Positions 56,840 through 64,000 of a stretch of 64,000 bases of DNA are shown here, piece by piece. The translations under genes and the position numbers were made by a program. The notes beneath the pieces were generated by a model, which did not search any database, had not been told where the DNA came from, and saw only the letters and a list, made by a program, of their open reading frames with translations. Location of the stretch: positions 1,550,001 through 1,614,000 of the forward strand of contig JAACJP010000003.1 in assembly GCA_013368375.1 (NCBI GenBank). The letters run 5' to 3'. How positions within the stretch are numbered: position 1 is the first letter of the stretch; each line of letters starts with the position of its first letter. Source of the DNA: Tricholomella constricta (lineage: Eukaryota; Basidiomycota; Agaricomycetes; Agaricales; Lyophyllaceae).

Positions 56840-58152
56840 TCACGCCTTAATGACCTATAAGTGCACCACAAGTAGCAGCTCTTCCAGTCAGAAACAATGA
56901 TAGAAAAAGGAAAAGAAGAAGAACACGCACCGGAGGGGGGAGCTTGAACGCCTCCGCCTCGCTCGCAGGGATCTGCGGCTGCCGACAGTCCTGCAACCAG
57001 TGCAGGCCTCCGCAGTTGGGGCATGGCGAAGGCGGGGGGGTCGATTTCTGCTGGCTGGGGCACCGGCTCATCGGCGCGTGGTGAGTGCGACAGCGTCTGC
57101 AGTACGGGAGGCCCTTGAAGACGTGCGTCTCGTGTGTAGGAGATTGTTTTTGGTTTTGGCCTTGTGATGGGGTCTGGGTTTGATAGTAGGGTACGGTGTG
57201 CAGGCTGGCGTTGGGACAGCGGAGGGCAGAGTGCCTGCCGCCGCAGAGGGAGCAGTGCGAAGCAAGTTGTTTGGGGGGGAGGCTAAAGAATTTGGATATG
57301 ATAGAGAGGGTGGGGCGGCTGCGAGCATCGGGAAGCCAGCGGAGGGAGGCGGGGGAGGGGGTGTATTGGGCGGAGTAGAGGTTGTCAATGAGCGCGGCGA
57401 GGCGGAGGTCGCGGTGGGTTACGCCGGGGATGATGGCGGTGGTGGGAGGGGCGAGGACCCAAGGTGGGCGCGATGCGGAGTGTGTTAGAGTGCGTAGGGT
57501 GAGCGTAGGGCTCTCGTCGTAGGTGAGGGAGAGGTGAACTGGGTGGTGCTGTAGTAACAGAGGTGGACGCGTCATTCATTTTCATCCGTGGGCACTGAGG
57601 CGAGGCGTATTGGGCGCACCTTTTCTGCTTTCGCTATCTCGGCGATGCCCTGTATGAACGCTATCCCGGTGTCGAAGCTGGCGACTCTGTATTTGACGTT
57701 GAGGATGGACGTGACCGCAGAGGCGTCGGCGCCCCCCCTGATGTTGTGCCGGAAAGCCAGCCCCCAGCCACGCGAGAAGAGAGGCCAGAGATAGGTGTCG
57801 ACATCGTCTTTCGCGAACCACGGGGTGGGCCATTTCTTCACGGGCGGTGGCATTTTGAGCGGGAACATGCGCAGGTCATCTGGTGCTATTGGTCGCGTTA
57901 GAAGGATTGACCTGGAGTAACGAAGGTGAGAAACGTACTTGCTAGCTCCTCAGGAGTATCTCCGAAGGACTGCTCCTCGATAGCTGTTTCATTTTGGTTT
58001 GTCTGGTCAAGCTTGGTGACAGGTTGTGGTGCCTCGGTCGTCGTTGAGACAAGTCGCACGAGATTTCGAGATTTCCTAGGCGCGTGTAGAATGGAACGGA
58101 GTGGGACAGCGCGCTGGAGGAGCGGGAGATATATAAGAACGCGAGAGGCCAT
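56840..58152 (-). CDS. Mitochondrial pterin-4a-carbinolamine-dehydratase-like protein with zinc-knuckle-like tail
   Basis: Four exons: 58152-57939, 57885-57620, 57548-56931, 56854-56840; 1113 nt, 370 aa, phases close. N-terminus MASRVLIYLPLLQRAVPLRSILHAPRKSRNLVRLVS is Arg-rich without acids, a good mitochondrial presequence. Residues about 85-230 resemble the PCD/DCoH fold: RGWGLAFRHN, YRVASFDTGIAFIQGIAEIAKAEKHHPVHLSLTY (the HHP dehydratase signature), LRTLTH and GVTHRDLRLAALIDNLY. A loop of about 20 residues sits between the last two blocks. The dehydratase recycles tetrahydropterin cofactor. Beyond it, about residues 255-360 carry three CxxCxxxHxxxxC-like motifs (CSLCGGRHSALRC, CRRCRTHHAPMSRC, CPNCGGLHWLQDC) in Pro/Gln-rich sequence. 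I know no such combination. An ATG ten codons upstream (58182) is possible. The last exon codes only four residues, so the C-terminus is less sure. Confidence 0.75.
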
Positions 58153-58723
58153 TGGAGTCGTGTGAAGGAAACGATAACACACTCAAACTTCGACCACGCT
58201 ATATAAGTTCCAAACTTAACGACCTCTCCTACCAGCTCCATTAAAGTTGGAGACCTTACGGGGATTTGTCGAGGCACCGCAGGTCCAGGCTTTGCCATAG
58301 CTCTGTTCTGTACCTCATACCCGCGTTGTAGTACCCTTATGGCCGTATCCTTATGGCTCAGACTGTCCATGTACCCCCGACTCCTAAAACAACTACTCGG
58401 CTGACCTGCGCCTACACATCAACCTTGCGAGGCACCAACAATTACCTCAAAGGCGGGGCTTGCACGGTGCAGACATCGGACAGTACCAACTGACGGTAAA
58501 GGTTTCGCAATGCGTCCCCAGACGATGATATTTTGGGTCTACACTGCCCACCAACGCCGTATCTCCTCGTGGTCTGCCTACTTCGTGCCAGGTAGTACTC
58601 GCGATATGCGGGGGCGTGAATATGGTGTGTGGCGTAGTGCTCACGGTGATCAATGCGCGTTTCTTGCATCACAGCCGATCCATACCATCCATGAAAATTA
58701 TCTAATACATTCCAAAGCAGCAC
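58153..58723. other. Intergenic region, no gene seen
   Basis: 571 bp holding the promoter of the pterin-dehydratase-like gene and the 3' end of MVD. No supported coding sequence. Confidence 0.5.
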
Positions 58724-60047
58724 TCAAGCCGCCAGAGTCTTCGGGAACCCATCCTCTCCCAGCAACGACTCCTCCGCCCCCAGTGCCCGCGGCCCATCCC
58801 CGATCTTTGTGTGGATCAAGCCCTTCACCGCGCCCGCCTCGAACTCCTTCGCCACAGCCTCATTGAAGCCCTCCACTACCTTTCCCTGAACACCCGCCTC
58901 CCCAAACAGCCCAAACACATCCTTGAACCCGTCGCGCTGCGGGAAGTACTTCACCACCAGCTCCACAATCTCCTTCACGTTCTCCTTCAGCGTATAGATG
59001 ACCGCATTCGGGCCCGCGTCGTACGTATACGCCGCCCTCCGCCCCAAGCCCTTCTCCATGCTCACGCGGTTGTACTCCACAATCAAAGCGATGATGGCCC
59101 GGCTCACGTCGTTCATATAAAAGATGGGCGGCTCCGTGTCGAGCGCGACGGCATGGAACTGGTTCGAGTCCGCCATCGTCACCTTTGCGAACGCATCAAA
59201 GTCCCTGCTCTTGATCGCCGCGGATATAGCGGCCATGCGCTGGGGCACGACGTGGGCGATGCGGTGCTGGAGGAGGGCAGAGGTCTCGACGGTGCGCTGC
59301 ATGCCGCTGGTGGAGGAGGTGCCCTTTTTGTCATCGGAGACGACGCAGATGAGGGCGTGCATGTCGGGCCAGTGGGACTGTGGTGCGATTTGGACGGCGA
59401 GCGAGTCCTGTCCGTCGGGGCGCGTGCCTTGTTCCCAGGCGACGAAGCCGCCGTAGAGAGAGCGGCAGGCCGAGCCGGAGCCTTGGCGTGCGATGAGGGA
59501 GAGCGTGGAGGGGGAGACGGGGAGCGCATAAAGCTGGGCGAGGGAGGAGACGAGGGCGGCGAAGCCGGAGGCGGAGGACGCGAGGCCAGCGGCGGTGGGG
59601 AAGTTGTTGTAGGAGGCGATGTGGACGTGGTATGATGACAACTTGGGGCACGAGGTGAGTTTGAGGGTAAGATAGGTAACGAAGAATAAGGAAACTACCT
59701 GGGGCTCGTTGGGCTGCTTGTCCTCGACCTCCTGTTTGCGCAGACGCTTCATTTCGGCGATGCATGTCGCCATGCGTCCGCCATCTTTGATATCCTCTTC
59801 CTTGCCGTTAAGCCACAGCCTGTCCTTTTCAAAAGAGGGATCTGCGCGTGAGGTTGTGGTGGATCGGAGGTGATCTTGGTCGAGGGTCACGGAGAGCGAC
59901 GAGTTGGTGGGCAAGATGAGTTTGGTGTCGCGCTTGCCCCAGTATCTGAAGAAGATATCAGCGGTGCGAATAGAGAGCTCGGACGGTGACGGACTTTATG
60001 CACGCAATGTTGACGGGCGCAGAGGCGGTTGCTTGGAATTGGGCCAT
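58724..60047 (-). CDS. MVD1: Diphosphomevalonate decarboxylase
   Basis: Three exons: 60047-59995, 59945-59699, 59641-58724; 1218 nt, 405 aa, phases close. It converts mevalonate diphosphate to isopentenyl diphosphate with ATP, the last step of the mevalonate pathway. GHMP-kinase fold with the family opening [30 protein letters not shown], ATP-binding loop FPTAAGLASSASG (residues 114-126), RQGSGSACRSLYGGFVAW, VVSDDKKGTSSTSGMQRTVETS and YTYDAGPNAVIY with the catalytic Asp near the C-terminal third. Length equals yeast Mvd1 (396 aa) plus a few residues. The large plus-strand open frame over this gene (58811-59635) is an antisense shadow. Divergent from CCR4. Confidence 0.96.
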
Positions 60048-60481
60048 GGCGGTTCGAGGACAAGGGATAAGGATCTGATAATTATTTCACTAGTCGCAAT
60101 TTAAGGCATCTCGAATGACAATGATCAGCGGTAGATTAGATGGTATCAATGAATACCAGGTAGATATTAGTACCAGGAGTTATCAGAGCGCAAGGAGCTA
60201 CTCAACGCTCAGGCCCCCGCCGCCGTCGTCGGACGAGTCGTCGTCCAGCGCCAATTGTTTAGCCATCACGTGGGCTTTGTCAGCATTCCCACGGTCGACA
60301 TCCGACGCGGGCTCTTTGTACTTGTGGAGTCAAACGTCGTCGAGCACATCCCAGACAGCGCCCTCACCGTCCATCAAAGCGAGTAAACCTCCTCTCACAT
60401 AGTCGTCCCCCCCTTACTGGAACCAGATCCGCATTTCAGCCTTGCGGTGGCCGCTTATAAGCATCAGGGCCCGTTGATGCG
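60048..60481. promoter_or_regulatory. Divergent promoter region between MVD1 and CCR4
   Basis: 434 bp between opposing start codons; must contain both promoters. No defined site recognised; no sterol-response element could be called by eye. Confidence 0.5.
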
Positions 60482-62992
60482 ATGTACTACCCTCAGCAAT
60501 CCCCGGGTATTGCACACAAGCTGGCCAACCATCACGACCAGTCGTCGTGGCCGCGGCCACACCATCCTGTTCTCGGTCCTCCAGGCTCGCAGCCCAATGT
60601 AGGACCGCCGCCGCCTTCACCAGGCTATGCAATTTACACCAACGGAAATGTAAATCCCATGCAGCATCACCCTCACCACCCCCATCCACTTCCAATGCAG
60701 CACCATCATCATCAGAACTCTTTATCTCACTATCCCTCCCCGCCCAACGGCCATTCTATGCAGCAGCATGTTCTTTCACAGGGCTCACCAGCCAGCGTAG
60801 GGAGTCAGATAATATCTCCACACTGGCAGCAGCAGCTCCTCAAGTGCGAAGTGCGTCGTCCATCTTATTGATCAACCGGAATTTGCTTTGTTCACCCTCT
60901 GTTTCTCCCAGATGATTCGTTCATCACGTTCGCCACATCACCGTGCTCGCGCAAGCGCCATGGCTTCCCGCACCGTCACTAAATCCGCCATCCCCATAAC
61001 AAACCCCAATTTTGTCAAGCCCCCAGCCGAAATCAACGGTTCTACAACATCAGCAAAAGATTCAGATTCTTCAGACCCCTCAGATTCATCCCCCGTGAGC
61101 GCCGGCGCCGTCAATCATCCCTCGTCCACAGTGGCACCTATCACCGAAGCCCCGCGGCCTACCTCCATCCGCCCCCCAGAGAACAACTGGAACTCCCTCG
61201 ACATGGGCGGTGTCAACATCAAGAACATCCCCCACTCCTCCGGCCTGTTCTCCTTCAAGTTCCTTATCAACCTCTATCTCAATCACAACGCCCTCACCTC
61301 CATCCCCCCCGAGATCGCAAAGCTCCGCCACCTTGAGCTCCTTGACCTCTCAGGAAACAACCTCACGACGCTCGCCCCCGAGTTAGGCATGCTCACACAA
61401 CTCAAGGAGCTCTACCTCTTTGACAACCATATCACTACCATCCCGCCCGAGCTCGGGACGCTGCATCAGCTCAAGACGCTCGGCGTCGAGGGGAACCCGC
61501 TCGATGCCTCGCTCAAGGCGATAGTTCAGAAAGACGGCACGCCCGCGCTCATCTCGTACCTCCGGGACTCATGTCCGGTCCCAACGCCGCCACCCGCGCG
61601 GATATGGAAGGACCTGCTGTCACCCGCGGAACAGGAGGCACTGCAGGCGGACCCACACGCGGAGACGTTCAGCGTGCTGAGCTACAACATTCTGTGCGAG
61701 AAGTACGCGACGGAGAGGTTGTATGGATATACGCCCGCGTGGGCGCTAACGTGGGACTACCGCAAGGAGCTCATACTGACGGAGGCGATGAATTACGATG
61801 CGGACTTTTTGTGCCTACAGGAGGTGGACATTGCGGCCTATGAGGACTATTTTTTGAAGCATTTAAAGGCGCAGGATTATGAGGGCGTGCATTGGCCCAA
61901 GTCAAGGTATAAGACGATGAAGGATACGGAGCGGAGGCAGGTTGATGGGTGTGCGACGTTCTACAAAGCATCCAAGTGTGTTGATGTTTCTTTTCTTTCT
62001 CTCATCTGGCCCCTCTTCGTTTTCGTTTCTCTTTTTCTCTCTCTCTCTCATTGCGTTCGGTGGTGGTCCTGACTGCTCGTCAGATACACCCTCGTCGAGA
62101 AGCAGCTCATTGAGTTCAGCGCGGTCGCCATGCAGCGCCCCGACTTTGAGAAGACGGACGACATGTTTAACCGCGTGCTCATCAAGGACAGCATCGCCGT
62201 CGTCTGCCTCATGGAGGACAAGCACACCCGCACGCGCTTCGTCATCGCCAATGCACACATCCATTGGGACCCCGCCTACCGCGACGTCAAGCTCGTCCAG
62301 GCCGCACTCCTCGTCGACGAGCTCGAGAAGGTCGTCAACAATTTCGCGAAGTACCCGCCGCCGCCGCCGCCTACGCCCGATGAGCCGGACACGGGCAGCA
62401 CGGACCCGGAAGACCTATCCGCATCGTCGTCGTCATTGAAGCCCAAACCGCCACCCCCGCGACCCGCCCCGAACTACACAGACGGCAGCAAGATCCCTCT
62501 GATCATTTGCGGAGACTTCAACAGCGTGCCGTCCTCTGGCGTCTTCGAGTTCCTCTCGACAGGGCAGCTGAGCGCATCACACCCTGACTTCATGCAGCAC
62601 AAGTATGGTCGGTACACGAGCGAGGGGATGCGGCACCGCCTAGGGCTGAAGAGCGCGTACGCTGCGCCGGGGGCGGGAGAGCCGCCGCTGACGAACTACA
62701 CGCCGAGCTTCCAGGGCTCGATTGATTATGTGTGGTATTCGAGTGCAAGTCTCGCGGTGAATGCGGTGCTGGGGGAGGTGGATAAAGGATACCTGGAGAA
62801 GGTGGTGGGGTTCCCGAATGCGCATTTTCCTTCGGAGTACGTGATGCTTTTCGTTTTTCCGTTCTACCATTGCATGTCCGAGTGCTGATGTGTGTTGTTT
62901 GATCCGACAGCCATGTGTGCATCGTGAGCGAGTTCCGCGTGAAGCCACCGCGGGATTACAACTCGCCCAGGCCGCCGCCAACCTTCTCATAG
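60482..62992 (+). CDS. CCR4: CCR4-type poly(A) deadenylase
   Basis: Four exons: 60482-60850, 60912-61975, 62084-62836, 62911-62992; 2268 nt, 755 aa, phases close. Catalytic subunit of the CCR4-NOT complex, which shortens mRNA poly(A) tails. N-terminal 160 residues are Pro/His/Gln-rich. Leucine-rich repeats at about 210-320 (LINLYLNHNALTSIPPEIAKL, LELLDLSGNNL, LKELYLFDNHITTIPPELG) bind CAF1. The EEP nuclease domain follows: FSVLSYNILCEKYATERLYGYTP, LCLQEVD (metal-binding Glu), FVIANAHIHWDP, IICGDFNSVPSS (Asp/Asn pair) and FPSDHVCIVSEF (Asp-His). All expected catalytic residues are therefore visible. An insertion of about 50 residues rich in Pro/Ser (PPPPPPTPDEPDTGS) splits the nuclease domain between the HIHWDP and GDFNS blocks. 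Confidence 0.95.
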
Positions 62993-64000
62993 GCCTATCC
63001 TTGCCTTGTCCGCTTCCGTTTGGGTTGTTTGGGTGCTACGTTGTTGTGTCCACGAACTTTGGTTCATCTCCATATCTCTCTCTTTCTGCCCGTCGGCAAA
63101 ATTGTGCTTATCATTACTCCACCCCTCTTCCTCTGGTCAATGTCATTTACGCCTATCCATACTTGCCCACCTTGCAGTTCGCCCATACATACTTACACTC
63201 TTTACTCTTTATTCGCTGTAGTGTATTGGAGGAGTACATGACTCTCGGTCGACGCTACCTACGCCCTCGCCATCACCATCTTCAACCCAATCAACCAAGC
63301 GTATCCCCCCTTCCCCCTGTTCATTCCGCCTTTTTTCCCTTCTCCCCGTATCTTGTTTTGATTTTATTCCGTTGATTTCCCCCCCATTCTTCTTTCTTCC
63401 TTGTCTTTGGCTTTGTCTTTTGTGTGTGTGTGTGTCCGCTGTCGCATTACTCATAGTCTATAACAACTTCCTTTCCATCTCACGTTTCCCGTCTCTCTCG
63501 GTCAGTTCTCTCCGGAACTGAGATTATCAACAACACCACCGACACGTCCTCCGGTCTTCTTCATTCTATCCTTCTTTTCTTCTATTTCTCCTTTTCTTTT
63601 TTCCTGGTTTTTATTCATTACTTTGGCCAACCAACCATCCACCCTCGTTTTTCCTATTTTTAATTCGTCTTTCTCGCCCTCAAGTCTCTGCTGTCACGCT
63701 CACTGTCTACGTCCACCATCCCTTCCCTCTCTCTCACACAACTCCCACACGCTCTCTCTCTCTCTTTTGTGTCGCATCCGATTAGCATCTATCCTTCTAG
63801 TCTAGTTTGTGTATCACGTTGTATGGCTCTCGTCGCATCTGACAAACAAGAAATTTCTCATCTCTCATCCAAGCTCCTGAGTGTAGCTAGCTAGAGATGT
63901 CGCGATATTTAATGATTATGAACACGCTACTTCTTCCGACCGGAGTGTAGCAAGATCTGATAAATGATGGTATATCGATAAGACAGCGTACAAAGCACCT
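62993..64000. other. Region downstream of CCR4, pyrimidine-rich
   Basis: About 1 kb with long CT-rich stretches (63340-63800) and a short TG repeat near 63422-63435. No gene supported. The pyrimidine-rich block resembles fungal promoter or 5' leader sequence and may belong to a gene beyond the window. Confidence 0.45.

Noticed and set aside
58811..59635. 274-codon + strand frame
   Set aside because: Antisense to the MVD1 exon, whose protein is unmistakable.
1..64000. Transposable elements or CRISPR arrays
   Set aside because: No transposase, reverse transcriptase, integrase, terminal repeats or regularly spaced repeats were seen; the only tandem structures are the pheromone units and the PAQR coding repeats.

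Overview
The window is nuclear DNA of a filamentous basidiomycete, most likely an Agaricomycete (mushroom-forming or wood/litter-decaying fungus). The evidence is compact genes broken by many 50-75 nt GT..AG introns, CTRAY-type branch points, TATA boxes, CaaX-ending pheromone-like peptides beginning MDSFTT, a GPI-anchored glyoxal oxidase (copper radical oxidase) and a GH92 mannosidase. I found no transposon, tRNA, rRNA or CRISPR array. Most gene models below were spliced by hand; wherever total length and phase closed on a stop codon I give exon coordinates.

Layout. 0.2-3.5 kb: three tandem copies of a unit, each holding a TATA box, a 57-59 aa pheromone-precursor-like gene and a 3'UTR intron. 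3.6-6.0 kb (-): mitochondrial AFG1-type AAA ATPase. 6.7-9.6 kb (-): long protein with a C-terminal HSP20 domain. 11.7-13.3 kb (-): seven-helix receptor of the Git3/cAMP-receptor-like class. 15.0-16.4 kb (+): decayed or unresolved secreted Cys-rich gene. 17.3-19.8 kb (+): glyoxal oxidase. 20.2-21.5 kb (+): protein-kinase-like protein. 22.8-23.9 kb (+): two small hydrophilic proteins in tandem. 24.2-26.7 kb (+): membrane-anchored, largely disordered protein. 27.1-30.8 kb (-): GH92 alpha-mannosidase. 31.4-32.0 kb (-): peptidyl-tRNA hydrolase. 32.3-34.3 kb (+): PAQR/hemolysin-III receptor with a tandem-repeat N-terminus. 36.5-39.4 kb (-): acetoacetyl-CoA synthetase. 40.5-43.6 kb (+): SEY1. 44.2-46.2 kb (-): alpha-arrestin. 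48.2-51.3 kb (+): PRM1. 52.4-52.9 kb (+): small secreted six-cysteine protein built from micro-exons. 53.5-54.6 kb (-): unknown fungal protein. 55.1-56.2 kb (+): aldo-keto reductase. 56.8-58.2 kb (-): pterin-carbinolamine-dehydratase-like protein with a zinc-knuckle-like tail. 58.7-60.0 kb (-): mevalonate diphosphate decarboxylase. 60.5-63.0 kb (+): CCR4 deadenylase.

How they relate. The pheromone-like cluster and PRM1 (membrane fusion of mating cells) both belong to mating, but no STE3-type pheromone receptor is visible here. AACS (acetoacetyl-CoA formation) and MVD (isopentenyl-PP formation) both feed sterol/isoprenoid synthesis but sit 20 kb apart. The rest is housekeeping (AFG1, PTH, SEY1, CCR4) mixed with secreted or surface functions. 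The most unusual item is the triplicated pheromone-like gene, whose product carries two tandem YCVV units instead of one.
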